DNA of 64,000 nt from Onchocerca volvulus (GCA_000499405.2 HG738139.1:9014616-9078615); one strand, 5' to 3'; shown: positions 1 to 13,216, counted from the first letter of the stretch. Numbers and translations are program-made. The notes: generated by a model from the letters alone, not told the origin.

Positions 1-205
1 AATATAGATTTATTCAATTTTTCATTAAAAAATCCAAACAAAAAATCATTATCTTTTTTTTTCCATGTCAAAAAATAATAATACAAAATGATAGATCCTC
101 GAGTTGGGATTTTGATTTTTCCAGTTAGAAAAAATTGAATAAAGACTAAATAGCCTTTATAATAACAATTAGTAAGTAAAAAGGAACAAAATTATAACTA
201 CATAC

Positions 206-3200
206 CTTATTTCCAATCCCGTTTAAACCATAACTTTTCACTAAAGCTTCATAATTAGTTTTCACCTCCACTGGACGTGGCTGTATTGGTCTCGGATGAC
301 TAATTATTGTTGTTGTTGTCGTCGTCGTACTTGCTGGAGTAGAAATAGTTGTAATCACCGTGTTGTTCTCTGTGATTTTCGAAATTGTATGTAATTTACT
401 AAGAGTTTTCTCCTTGGCTGTAACATTTTCAGTCTTCTCATTGGATGAACTCGATTCTGTCTTGATACCATCAGTAGATATTAGCTTTACAACTTCCGAA
501 CTGCTGTTTGTACTTCCAGTTTTACTACCTGACTCCGCAAACTTATCATTCGTTATAAGTTTAGTTGACGATTCAGTAACACTAGATGATGTTGCTTTTG
601 TTTTTGCCTTGCCTCCCTTGGAAATTTTTGTTGAACGACTCGGAGAAGAATCAATGATTTGCTGTAATCTGGAAAATAAGCCTAATGTAAAACATATTAT
701 TCGAAAGGAATTATAAATTAAATCAAACAATTTTAGTCCATTATATTAAAAGTATGGAAAAAAAATACTTGTTATCAAAAGATGTGGGTATTAGCTTCGC
801 TTGCTTTGTAGCCGGTGTTTCCTCATGGGGTGGTGTTTTCGTAGAAGTTTTTTCAGCAGATTTTACACGTCCATTATTACTGGATTTCTTGCTCAAACCG
901 GTGTTTTCAACTCGCATTAGCGGAGGAGGTCCTTTTGCAAGCGGCGAAACACCGGTCATGCGCTGAACAGGTACTGGAGATGCAACTTGTTTTTTTGTTG
1001 GTGCAGTAGACTTCCTCTTCTTCCTGTTAAAAAAATCTAAGATAAAATAAACAAGTGTGATTGATTTGTCGTATATTGAGAAAAATTATAAAACAAAGAG
1101 AATTTTTGCACTGAAATCCATCATTCCCTATTCATTGTCTCTTTACTGATCTAAAATAAAAAACAAATTTCGAATGAAAGCATCGCAACATGCTTATACT
1201 AGTTTTAGGATGCATATTTCGCCATTTACTAAAAAGTTGAACGGATTAAAAATTATTTCACCTCGGTGGTGGATGCACCTCAGTGGTGATGATAGGTTGA
1301 TGATTAGGTCCACCTTCCATCATTGAAGTATTTAATGAAACAGTTAATGCTGGTAACTGTACAGCAGTTTCGATTGCAGCTGTGACCGCAATATTTCCAT
1401 GTGAAAGAGGTTCTTCAGCAACGAGTTCTGGCATGAATTCCATATCTAACACTGGTGGCTTTTCTTCTTCGAGATGTCTCTATAAATACGATTATTACAG
1501 AATTAATTTGTGAAGAAATATGTAACAGAAATTCAAATAAGTTCGTGATATTAAAAATCTAACTTCCAACGGAATAAAAAAACAATGTAAATCTAGAAAT
1601 ATTTTTCAGGCACTTACTTGCAAGGTGAAAAGAATTTTCATTGGCCCTAGACGTCGCCATGAAAACATATAAGCAACATCCTGTAGTGTGCATTGGTCAT
1701 CTAATGTCACATTGCAGTCACTATCCACAAAAAATAATCGATAAGTATCCGAAACTTCCAACTTTGCTTCCAGTAATTTTCGTAATGCACTAATTTTTGT
1801 TGATGCTTGACAACGAAAATATCTAAAAATATGCATTATACTTCTGAAAACTGATAAAGTATAAAATCTACTTGTTGAATTAGTACTCTAAGTCGTAAAA
1901 AAGATGGCTGTTGTAGATAGTCATTTCCTTATTTTCCAAAAAAAGATAGCAAAATTTTGAAACTAGAATTTTTTAGCTGTTTTCTTAACAGGAGTCTTAC
2001 AAATGTTTTCTATTATTTGTTTTGAAATGAATTAAAAAAAAATATCCATAAGAAATTTAAATACCTTCTGAATGTAGTCAACATTGCTTCTTGTTTCTCT
2101 AAGCGATCAGCTTCTGCAACTGTTGACGGCTTGTTGTCATCGAGCAGTCTTGATGCACTTATTGCTTCCTTATCCTTATTATCTTCACTGGCATCATTAT
2201 CTGATATGCCTGGTGATATGTATTCTAAACATAATGAGACCATCTCATTAGGAGCACACAGTTCTGAGGCGAGTTGCATGAGTTTCTAAAATTTAAAGAA
2301 TCATTTAATAATTAGTATTCCACTTTTGCTTTACATACATTTCGGTACCATAATAAAGTGATGAAAAGCATAATACAAGACAAATGAAATGGAGAAGTTC
2401 GTTAACCAAAAAATGTGTCAAAAATTTATCAAAAGATATTCATCACATTTTTTCATCGACCTCCTACAATGTCACTGAAGTCGACAAAAGCATAATACAA
2501 GACAATTGTAAGCCAAACCAAAAAACAAATAATACAATTCAGAAGCACAATGATTCCACATACTGAGGAATCACAAAAACTATGGACCATATTAAAGCTA
2601 CAAGCTACCAACTGTATACTTACTTGTCAAATTTCAATTTCGCAAATTTCTCTAATTTAAAATGACAAAGTGTACAAATTTATCCATCCTACAATCCCAA
2701 AAATTACCTTATCAAGAATTGTTGCTTTCTCATCAGGTGAAACGATTCGTTTCTTGAGAAATTCACCACGCTGAAGTAGCTCTTGCCAGTACACTTCTGG
2801 CACCATTTTGTAAACCAGTTTCTGGAGTGTATCATCACGCACGAAAGCATCTGAGAGATCTTTTCCAAACGAAGCGGTACACTTCGTACAATGATACACT
2901 TCATCTTTCTCGATATTATCCAACAAACAAGCTCGACAATCTGAAACAATGTAACAGATAAATATAAATACTGTATTATCAAAGAAAATTCAAATTACAT
3001 TTTCTGAATATCAAAGATCAGGAATTGAATCAGCACTTTTATAGAAAGTATTACATTCTAATCGATTGATGTATTATATTCCTTATTTTTGATCTCAAGT
3101 TAATGTAAGGGAGAGGTAGATAAATTACTGGAATACATTTTGAAAGATAAAAGATCAAATTAAAATTGAAATCACTACTGAATAAAAACTCCAAATGGAA

Positions 3201-3471
3201 CAGCACCATGGCAACAAATAAAAGCAAAATGAATTATTTCTTTGCTAGATTCCGAATGAAAAATTGGTATGTAAGGGAGTAAAAGAAACGGTAAAATTTG
3301 GAAAAATGGGTGCAAATGATGACATATAAAGATGAAAGGATGAAAAGTGAGAAGAATGAGTGACTAACAGGAGTGAAGGCATTCAGTGAGCGTCACCGCA
3401 TCAATCAAATACGATTTGCACAATGAACAGCATAAATTCTCGTTCAAATCTGCTCCATGGATGTCTTTCAT
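206..3471 (-). CDS. mig-32: Polycomb group RING finger protein (PCGF/MIG-32 type), 3' end open
   Basis: PRC1 subunit that pairs with a RING1-type E3 to ubiquitinate histone H2A in the nucleus (family knowledge). Seven minus-strand exons join in phase: 3369-3471, 2708-2940, 2065-2285, 1618-1822, 1262-1479, 769-1023 and 206-668, giving 566 codons. A C3HC4 RING is visible with C15-x2-C18, C31-x-H33, C36-x2-C39 and C52-x2-C55, followed by the PCGF-typical DDTLQKLVYKMVPEVYWQEL. A RAWUL ubiquitin-like domain spans about residues 185-254 (YFRCQAST, LRKLLEAKL, DVAYMFSWRRLGP). An SV40-like NLS, PRKKRK, is formed across the exon 5/6 junction near residue 327. The rest is Ser/Thr/Pro/Lys-rich. The start is set by an ATG 2 nt after TTTTCAG. 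Exon 7 ends at a good donor (GTATGT, 205) with no stop before it, so at least one more exon should lie at 1-150 or off the left edge. The tail is much longer than in human PCGFs. The family is certain; the 3' structure is not. Confidence 0.9.
2364..2505. repeat. 20-nt exact direct repeat in PCGF intron 2
   Basis: AAAAGCATAATACAAGACAA occurs at 2364-2383 and again at 2486-2505, flanking about 102 bp. It sits in the intron between the RING exon and the linker exon. No transposon ends are apparent in the flanked segment. Confidence 0.8.
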
Positions 3472-3473
3472 AA

Positions 3474-3481
3474 CTGAAAAA
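3474..3481 (-). promoter_or_regulatory. Probable spliced-leader trans-splice acceptor of the PCGF gene
   Basis: Minus strand reads TTTTCAG immediately followed by TT and the ATG of the PCGF gene. There is no coding exon partner upstream, so this is better explained as a trans-splice acceptor than a cis intron. A non-coding first exon remains possible. Confidence 0.6.
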
Positions 3482-6400
3482 TTATTTATAAATCGACGAT
3501 TCCAAATATCTTCATACTGCTTATCAGCAGAATGACATAGTACTAACGTTGCAGTACAACAAATCTAATCATTTAGTAAAATTTGAGATCATGCAACGAA
3601 CTTGCCTAACAATACATCATATTGTATTAAACGATAATATCAACCATAGTCATCGGAAAATTCGAGAAAAAACGAAAGAAAGAATAAACAAAAGTTAACA
3701 AATTACTAATTTTCTTGGAAATTTGTTAAATTAATAAACAATTCTTTTATTTAAAAATATATTTAATCACGCTCACTTCGTAAAATCAGATGAAATTTTT
3801 AAATTTTTCGCTGTGGAATACGGTCCTGACAGAAAAACCTACATAATCAAAAGTTATCGTGATTTGTTGTATTAAGATAGTATTACTTATTATTATATTA
3901 TTATTATTATTATTTGTACAAAAAATATTCATTGAATAAAAGTAGCTCAAATCGAATGAATATTTTAGTCTTAGATCGATTTACTACTAATAACATTATT
4001 TATCACTATCTATTTTATATAAAGCCTAATTTATATCTCAGGAGGAGATTTCCCACCAGATCTTTGGTCAATTATCTAGATGCAGTTCACTGCGCTAGAA
4101 AGCCTAATCATCTTTCTCGAATACTGTCTCATCACACAAATTTCATCCGAAAATAAAATATTTTACTTATCTTTAAGTGATCTGTCTCTTAAGATTTGTG
4201 AAAACAAATGTAAACATAACTGGACCAAGGCTCCAGTAAAAGAAAATAATAGTGGACAAGAGATAGCCGAATCCAGAAATCTCAAACCCGAAAAAATATT
4301 GGAAAGACCGGAAGCGGACAACGAGTATATGTATATTTGGATTCGAAACATATGGATCCAGTTTCAGCTAAACAAATAAAGGTATGGCAAGCGAAAATTT
4401 ATTGATATAAAGATAATTTGAAGTATGCAAATTACGTATGCTAAAGCCTTTATTATTAGATGCGGAAAGTGCGTTCCGCACGAAGTGGCATTAGCGGAGA
4501 GAAAAAATACATAAAATGGTGTAGTTGAGCTGAAAATTACAGACAAAAGATGGACAATAGTACTGGAACGACCAAATACCTTGCGTTCTGTTTCTTCATT
4601 ACGTTTTCAATACCCAAATCTCTTTTTTCTCTTACTCCAACTTTCAGTCAGAAATTGAAATCATTCAAATACCAAAGTGTTGTTTACTCAAATAAAAAAA
4701 GTGAATGAATGTTACAACCTGAGACATTTTTATCGAAAATGATGGAAGGATTTGAGTTTTACCTAAAATCAAAATTTCTCTAGTACCATACTGCTGAAGA
4801 ATGATGTCCTATGAAATGGAAGTGTAAAAATAAATCAAGAAGGCAATCTTCAAGTTCCGATTTCCGGACAAAAAGAGAGAACTCGAAGAATGCCTTCTTG
4901 ATTTCACGGAAAAAGCTCTTCTAGTATGATCAGATTAGTCAACAATCACTACCCGATGATCACACAAAAAGAATTTTTCAATTGGCCATCAAATGATGAC
5001 TACCAAATTGGAATTGATGCCAATTATCATCGATAAATGGATTTAACATGGTTACATTCGCTATACAATCGTATTTTCATTTCAGTGATACCACTGAGAG
5101 AATCAAGGCGCACTTGTCAATTCAATCGATAGTCGCTTATACGATTCAAGAAGGCTGTGTCACGAATATTTGGAACAGAATATATTATAGATAAGAAGGA
5201 AACTTGGAACAGAAAGATTCTACAAAAAGTTTTGTCAAATACAATACTACTCTCACTCATACTGAAATCTATTTATCCGAATCTCATTCCTTTCATGAGG
5301 AAATCTGAGCCAATTGGACATGAATTAGTAATATTTATATCCTTCCAATCTTCCCTTTTACTTGTGAAGTTACTTTTTTTTTGAACACATTTCAAATATA
5401 AATGTGAAGTTACTTTAATTTTGCTAGAAAAATGGTACTATTTATTGTTGAACTGATTATTGTTTGAACATGAAAAGATTCGTATCTGTCGTAATAATTA
5501 AATACATTAATGCGTAAACAGCTGTGACAATCTCTGAGAATCTAAAATGCAGCATTAATTATGAGCCTGAATTTCGGCAATATGAATGAAGAGCGAATAC
5601 TTCTCACAACTACATCGAACCAGGATGCATCGCGCGGATACTTCTCAATAGCGAAAAATGAGAGATGATGAGACAAATACAGAATGTTTATATGAATGAT
5701 TTGCAAATAAAAAATTCGACATTTCTGCTGAATCCTTGACACGCCTTCAAAACCTGCAGTTTCCTCGACGTTGTTTGCATGGAAGGAACAGATGCAGAAA
5801 ATGAGCACATGCATGTAAGGGAGTGTATAATTAACACGTGTTGTAAATTTACACTGAAATCTAAAGAAAGAAATTGCACGTAATTTTCGAAATACAAACT
5901 TATGTGTGGGTTACACTAACTAACCGGTTACTTAGATTTGTTGGCACATTATGCAACTACTAGGCTTGCAAAATAGATCAAATTATCTTAATCAGGCGAA
6001 GGAATTCAGAAAAAGCAGATCTGCATGAGTGAAAATGGAATTATTACCATTCCAGTGATAACACAAATGTACTCTATTTGCCAAGTATGACGTTCAGCAT
6101 AGCCTAAGATGCCAGCTTGCAAGCTATTCTCTTTAATCCACAACTTAATTACATCAGTGGGCCGCCAAACTATTCTGGACATTATCTGTTCTATGTCCAA
6201 ATGTGCCCTGATACTACTCAGCCATTATCAATTCATACTCTTAACAAAATAAATCGATTTTTCTTTTTTTTTTTTTTTGAAGAACATGAAATTATATAAA
6301 TTACAACAAAAGTATGGAAAGCAAAATTCGAAACCATTTTCATGCCACAAAATTATTTAGATATTGAGGAGTGAACTTCCTCGATGATTTCATTTAATTT

Positions 6401-6899
6401 CGCAAACCGAAAAGTTCTTGACTACTCGTTATCATTAAAAGAATTGATTTAAAATTGTTGGGGAAACAGTGGACTTGATGCCACTATTCATTAGCCTTCA
6501 ATCATTTAATTACATGATCATTTGAGCTTACTAATCCTTCACAAAATAATATATTTGCTACAAAGAGAAAAAAAAAGAAACGAAGAGGGATCTGATGAAT
6601 GGCTTCTTCTGACTCCATTTTACACAATGGGCTTTCTTCCATTTCACTTACGTTTAGAGGAGAGGGAATTCGGCCATTCAGCCCATATCGATGGTCTGAT
6701 ATTTTGGATTGATTGCTATCACACACCGCATTAAATACTCTTTCTAGCATTTCCCGGATATTGTCAAACCAGGAGTGATAAGATAAGGTAAGATGACGTG
6801 GAAATGAGAGGACAACTGTATAGCTGTAGTCCAGTACTGAGATTGATGGCACTGAAGCGAGACCTACAATCAGTGATGCATCAATCAGCTAAAAGGGAA
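3482..6899. other. AT-rich intergenic DNA, no gene seen
   Basis: This is upstream sequence of the PCGF gene. It contains only short open frames in all directions with no recognisable motif, plus homopolymer runs (for example the T run near 6262-6279). Promoter elements could not be recognised. Confidence 0.5.
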
Positions 6900-6960
6900 G
6901 AAATGAGAAGTGTGTGTTGCCATTCAATGCAATATGCTCACTCTCATCTGCCCTTTGCCC

Positions 6961-7076
6961 TCACGTATCCAACGGACGCATCTCGTCTCTCTGACCTCCC
7001 CTTCACGTATCCGATGGACCTATCTCGTCTCTGACCTCACGCTCCTCACGTGTCCAACGGACCCATCTCATCCGTC
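6961..7076. repeat. Degenerate 42-bp tandem repeat, about 2.7 units
   Basis: Units begin TCACGTATCC at 6961 and 7003 and TCACGTGTCC at 7046. Each carries a GGAC..ATCTCGTCTC(T)CTGACC core; the third unit is partial and diverged. Confidence 0.8.
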
Positions 7077-7288
7077 AACTGTGTCGCCCATTGTTGTTGA
7101 AGCTACTAACGGTTGTTGCGTGCAGAAAATGAGAGACAACAAACAGCACGAACAATTGTACTGCGAATGAAAGGGGCAAATCATCGGGATGACAAGGAAA
7201 AAATACGCCATTGCCGCCATGAAATGAAGAGAAAGAAGACCAAAGATTTATCGTGTTGCTTTTGGGAAAGGAAATTCCTACCACATAC

Positions 7289-7330
7289 AAACACACACAT
7301 ACACACACACACGCACACGCACACACACGC
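7289..7330. repeat. CA microsatellite
   Basis: A run of (AC)n interrupted by T and G (ACACACACAT, ACGCACACGC). It is probably polymorphic. Confidence 0.9.
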
Positions 7331-8402
7331 AGAATGCAGGCAGGGCAAGAAGCGGGTAGCGCAAGGAGGGAGGGATTGCGATCGCCGGGTATTTCTCTCC
7401 AACGGTGAGCTGCAAGGATGGATGCATGCGTATGAGTGGCCATCGCTCCCGCAACTGCAGCACGAAATGCAAGCACGTGGTGGGTGGGTGGTATGGTAAG
7501 TGGGGCGGGCGCGAGGGGTGAAACGTGTAGCAGACCGATGTGTTACGTTATCTTTCTAGTACCGTGCACACCCATACACTTGTCATCCTCTTCTCCTGGA
7601 AAACATGCAGAGTTCGAGGAGAGAGGTAGGACATGTCTATTACGAGAGGATGAGAGTACAGGATAAGAGAGGACATTTTTGAAAATTTATAAAAATTTGT
7701 TGGGAGCACACAAAGAGGAAGAAGGATGGAATGAAGATAGTAACGTAAAAGTATGAAAAAAGAGCCAAGATAGGATGATGAGGGATAGGGAGAGAGAGTA
7801 AGAGAGTCGGGTCGGGTCGGCAAAAGAAAAGAAAGGGGCACAGTGGCATCCATCCATTCATCTAGCCCCCCACCCTGCATTCCAAAACCTCCCAATCATT
7901 CACCCGCACTCCGGTAGCTCTCTCTCTTCCATCCTGATTCCCTTACAATAAATGTTTTGCGAAAGGAATGGAAGGAAGAAACATTTCCCTGCACTGCAAA
8001 AATGAAGAAAATCTGCATATATTCATTCCAGTAATGCAGTAGTCGTCATTCATATCCACCGTATACTTGCCCTTCTCCGAAAACAAACGCGATAGTTTGA
8101 GTGATTTCTTCAGGATGTGAGGAAGAAGACTGAAATTTCAATAAATATGAGATTACCCGTCAGATATACTCAGCCAGCATTTCAGATGAGTCCCGAACTG
8201 CATGTTATAATAGAGGATAGCCTCTAAAAGCCACTCATTTCCTGCAACGCATATTCCCATCGGTCCATTCTATCTACGAAACACATCCCAATTTGTCAGT
8301 GAAAATGGAAATTCGAATTTACATCAAATTTCAACTCCAAAGCTCAAGTCCTTTAGACCACTCACTTACTCTATTCAATCTCAAAGTGTCATTTACCACA
8401 TT

Positions 8403-8485
8403 AGCAACAGCAGCGGCAACAGTAGTAGCGACAGCAGCGCAGCAGCAACAGCAATAGCAGCGGCATCAACAACAATAACAACAAC
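8403..8485. repeat. Imperfect CAG/GCA/CAA trinucleotide tract
   Basis: Repeated GCA/CAG/CAA triplets with interruptions. The plus-strand Ala/Gln-like frame is broken by a TAG, and no flanking exon signals were found. It is treated as a simple repeat rather than a poly-Q exon. Confidence 0.75.
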
Positions 8486-8720
8486 ACTATACTATCATTT
8501 TCCACGCCAAGGCGGGACTTTTACCGCCTTTCTTACACCTCCAACTCTCACAGCCAATCACAACACGTCCCCCTCCCCCTCACTATAGTCTGCAGACAAC
8601 GAAACACTGTAGCTCGAACCACTGATCCCTCCCCTCCCCTATCTATCGATTGATGCTTGCTTATCTACCTGTTTATATGTACCTCTGTATGTCTGTCCCT
8701 GTGTATGCTTCTATGTACGC

Positions 8721-8746
8721 TATATCTATATATGTGTGTGTGTGTC
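8721..8746. repeat. TA/TG dinucleotide tract
   Basis: TATATCTATATATGTGTGTGTGTGT-type simple sequence. Confidence 0.8.
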
Positions 8747-10620
8747 TATATGAGTGAGATCATCTGGACCACGTCCGTCTGTCCGTTTCTGTTAGGAATG
8801 GCGCGTTAGGAATGAATGTCGGTCGATCGGCCTGCATTTTTGATGTATGTGTGTGTGCAGCACACTTCATAAAGCCTTATCGAGAAGGCATACTCATTAA
8901 TTCGTTGTGCAGAACGTGCTTACCTATCCTATTAACCTACACATAAAAATAAACATACATGCTCATTATTCGGGTAAAGTACCATAGCTTACAGTAATGT
9001 GATGTAAAAGAAGGCTAACGTTAGAAGAATATGTAAAGAGCAAACATTTGATGACAATTTCGAGTCGAGAATGGAGAAGTTGGAAGTCCCGAAAGTTTGG
9101 GAAATGAGTTGCAAGTGAAGAGTCATCCGTGGCGGGGAACGGTTGGAATAAAAGGCCCATTGAGGAGACATTCGTGCGGCCAAAGTATTGGCAATCTGCG
9201 ATTTCGGGCAATGCAGTCGAGCGAGCAATCAAAGACACATCATTCCTTCCACCGCCCTGCTGCTCAATGAAAGAAACCCTTCGACACTGTATGGGCAAGC
9301 CTGCAATTCTACACGCACGCACCTCTGCATCTCTGTCGATGTATGTGTGTCTAAGTGCAGAAGAGGCATTGGCTAACAAGTGAACGGCATTGCCCGCAGT
9401 GTTTGCCCATCCATTGTTCGTCTTTGACACATGATAACTCTCCTTCTCTAGTAACTCCTGTCTATTTTCATACTCTCTTGTTGAGCTCAGAAATACGTTT
9501 AAATGAATTTGGGATAAGGTTTGCACAGGCATGGCTGTATTTGTCATTGTTGCTAGGAAGACTTTCTATTTTTTCTCTGTCTGTCTCTCTCTTCCTCCCT
9601 CAACATGCCCAAGACTTGGGTAACTTCGTATGGGTAACTTCCCGTGGAGAACATTTATCACAAACTATCTTCTGCACATACAGCTCCTCATTGACCCATA
9701 TTCTTACTCCCCCCTTCCACTCAATTCATTCATTCATTTATCGGCCGAATACGGTAGCATTCAATTATCACTTTATGCTAACATTACGTCTACTTTATGC
9801 AATTAATAGCAACTATTTCTATCATAAAAATCAGTAGTGCCTCAATCTGAACTATAGAAGTGGAAGAGAAAGGCAAGCAAGCATGCAAGAAAGCAAACCT
9901 GCAAGTAGGCAATATTCTGTAATAGAAAAATAACGGCAAGGGAGAGTGGGAAAGAATGCACCGACAGCAAATGTTTAAATAATAGCGCAAATGCAGCGTG
10001 AAGCGTTGCTGAATTACCATTTTAACAACTTACCGATAATCGTCCCTTCCTATGCATCTATTAATGACCTTCCAACATCAGAGTTTTTAGTTCAAAATAG
10101 TAAAACGCCTTGACTTAATTATAGAAATTTCATCTGAAAAGTTAATTTTAAGATACCACTTTGGCAAAATAATCCATGAACTAAATTATTATCGTTTATT
10201 AAAATTATGGAAAAAAGATTTATCTAGACTGAAGATCGAAGCCCATGAATTCATCAGTACTTTTACTTGTATCCAAGCAGTAATTTCAAATCTTCTGTCG
10301 TAAGATTTAGTCAAGAATGTATCAGTAAATTAATCATAAATGATAAAAAAGATATTATGTTTCCTAATAAAAAACCTTTTGACACAAGTTCAAATGAGTT
10401 TAGCTTCGAATTTAATTTTTGTTTGAGTGCGAAGTACAATCCCAAATGATAAAAAATAACCAAAACAAAATCCTAAGAATTCATCAAAGCAGGCACAACC
10501 AGAATGAATAATTAAAATACACGATTATTATTGTGCTTATCAAAAAATGGATATTACAGGAAATCTCCTTAAAACGCTGAATTACTTTGAGACCGACGAA
10601 ACAAGTTGATTAGACGGCGC

Positions 10621-11095
10621 TTAAGAAGTGATGACATAATCCAAGTCGTCACCGTCAAACAGATGTTTATCTTCAATGAACTTTCCCTTCTTCGCATGTA
10701 ACATATTAACTGTGGAGAGCATCTTAATTAGTAATTTCTTTTATCGATTTAAAAATAAATCTTCCGAAAATTTTTCAGTGATTATTTCATACAATGTAAA
10801 TTATGGCTCTGGCTCAACCTTATCGTCTTATATCATTAGGAAAATAACATAAATTGTTTTATTAATTGGGTTTTGATATTTATTAGTGAAAAGAAATTTC
10901 CAATTTAACTTTAAAATTAGATCAAAGACTGACCTCCAGATTTCTGTCGTATTTGATGATGTTTTTTAAAAATTCTACAATTTTGTTGCAGCCATCAGTT
11001 TCAGAATCTTTCTCAATAAAAAAAGTCACTTTTTTTATCAAAGTAAGTAAACATTTCGAAAGCTTTACAAAGTACAAAATAATATTCTTAAACTG
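10621..11095 (-). other. Exon-like pair of unknown function (doubtful)
   Basis: Minus strand carries an open stretch after an ATCAG acceptor near 11095 and running to a GTCAGT donor at 10933. A second open segment follows a CCACAG acceptor, 10709-10621, which ends with a protein-like acidic tail (residues GDDLDYVITS, then stop). The first segment is open in the frame containing KIVEFLKNIIKYDRN. In that frame the splice phase into the GDDLDYVITS frame does not match. Another frame of the first segment would match but has a weak acceptor. No family was recognised. It could be a fragment of a small gene, a pseudogene or chance. Confidence 0.15.
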
Positions 11096-13216
11096 ATTTC
11101 AAATTAGTATACCTAACTATTGAAAATTTAACGAAATAGTTGATGACCAAATTTAACGAAATTTAATGAAATTTGTCATTAATGATATGCTTTATATTTC
11201 ATGGAAACTGTCGGAACGAAAAAGTTATATAAAAGCTTTGCAATTTCTAATTTCGCCAAATTCGTAAAGTAGTAAATGCGACAAAGAGTTTATAAAAATA
11301 TAATCAGTATGACAAATTCTCAAGTTCCTTTTGCAATAAAGGTTCGATTTAAAGATAAATATAAGATGAAGTAGGTTTTTGTTGCTTTTTGAGCAGTTCG
11401 AACATCTCACTGCGCAATAATTGAGAAATAATAACAAATGTTTGTGTATTATTTTCTTCTGGCTAAAATATCTTCAAAAAAACAGTAAGTATGTATTACA
11501 AGATTTGTCTTTTAAAATTTCTTTCTTTTTCAGATAGAAGAAATCTAGAACAAAATCGTGAATTATACAGAAATTGTCATTTCTATACAAAATTGAAGTC
11601 AGAACAATAATAAATTAAACAGATCAAGATATAAATGTTAAGAAGAAAGATGATGGATATAGGTACTTTACACAATTTGCCTCATTTGGATATTTCTGCA
11701 GTCTTTCCAAAGATTTGGTATAGTTTCCGAAGAATCAGTTTTCTGTCTTTTTTATTCTGCTTCTGCTTTCCTGTTTTTCAAAATCGACAAGATGATATGT
11801 TGTGATTTTGATATAATTTAGTGATATAATACAGTTGTGAAAAAATTACTTGTTCTGAGTTAATGAATTTATCTGCAGAAGGTATAGCTCCATTAGAAAA
11901 ACAATTTTGTCTATTTTAAACTTGATATTCTTCAAACGGAAATCGATATAAGCTTGAATTAAATTGTTTTTTTTTTTTTTCATATATATATTTCTTGAAA
12001 ATTATTGATAAATTAAAAATACGGTGGTAAATTAAATATACTTTTAAACAAGCCGACATGTTTGATCGAATGATTCGAACTACTAACACTGCAATTGATA
12101 AAATTTAAAAAATGTGCTGATGGCTTATGTCGCAAACTTTCCAGCAAGCTATATTAATGGACACATTTAATATTATGCTTTCTCACGAAAATAATTGAAC
12201 TAATATGGTGATAAGTTGATATTTAAACTCTTACATGATGGCTATGAAAAGTCTTAGGTAACTGCAAAAAGAATCACCAAGAGAAAATTAAGATTAAAAT
12301 TCTTTTCGCATTATCATTGACCAATTTTATATGAGCACTTAGCAAAAATATGGAAAATTATTTGACATTTGTCTCATATAGTTTTCAGTAGTAATTCCAA
12401 ATTTAGCCGCTTTTCAACCCAAAAATTCGAGACCACCAACTTTGGTATTTATAAAAGCTCAGAATCAAGCATTTTCTGTTCTACCAAAAAAATGCTCAAA
12501 AACTCCATCTCGCAATAAATTATTTGTCGTTTACGGTAGTTTGTTGCATGATAATTTCAGTTCTTTTCAGTTCTTGTCTCCTCGATAATTTAGTAAAACT
12601 GTATAGTCGTTCGACAAAAATGCCTCAAACTTTTTATCTGTGTGATAATTCTAGTTCCGAAAATAGTTTGTCTGTATTGTAATTTTTTAGAACTATCATA
12701 TTCGATATTATTTTGTGATTTTAAAGTTATTTGGAAAATAAAATATAAAATAACTAATTCCAAAATCAATAAAGCAAAATTACTCTCGGCTTGTTATTGC
12801 TTACCTAAATAATACATCATTTCTGCTAAATTATCTTTCCAAACTGAATTGCAAAAGTATTTTGACAACTGATAAACAATGCCCAATCTGAATTTGAGAT
12901 GAAATATGAAAATTTTCACGAACTAATTATTTGAAAAGAGGATGATGTTTAATATACTAATGATTTAAGATCATTTAAATTTTGTTATAAGACTAAAAAA
13001 GTCGATAAATTTAGATTTGAATAAATCAACAACAATTTGTTGTTAGTAGACTGTTCAGAATGTATACTTTCTCTTCAACAAAAAGTGATAGAATATTTAG
13101 TTGTAAACAAATCAGTCTTGAACAACACTAATGAATAAACAATTTCGGACCTCATTATGTGCTTTATGTAACTGATACTGCTTGTTTGAGCAAGAAGTAT
13201 GCATTTCATTGCCTTT

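Larger units (their letters stand above)
6900..9840. other. GC-richer, simple-repeat-rich island in the gene desert
   Basis: Composition changes sharply from the AT-rich surroundings. The island holds a degenerate 42-bp tandem repeat, a CA/CG-containing microsatellite, GGTCG/GAGA-type purine runs near 7770-7830, a CAG/CAA trinucleotide tract and a TATG/TG tract. Open frames here are longer on both strands (up to 193 codons at 8966-9547 minus). They overlap each other and show no family motif, as expected from lower stop density. It could be a regulatory island, a non-coding first exon region or a decayed insertion. Confidence 0.45.

Noticed and set aside
360..716. 118-codon plus-strand ORF
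   Set aside because: Antisense shadow of the last visible PCGF exon.
146..730. 194-codon minus-strand ORF as a stand-alone protein
   Set aside because: Only 206-668 is exon sequence of the PCGF gene; the first residues and the end lie in introns, bounded by TTTTCCAG and GTATGT.
7113..7499. Overlapping 128- and 133-codon ORFs on both strands
   Set aside because: They arise from the CA tract (His/Thr or Cys/Val runs) in a GC-richer island; no domain.
8600..8625. tRNA-like B-box (GGTTCGAGC on the minus strand)
   Set aside because: No matching A box, cloverleaf or acceptor stem could be built.
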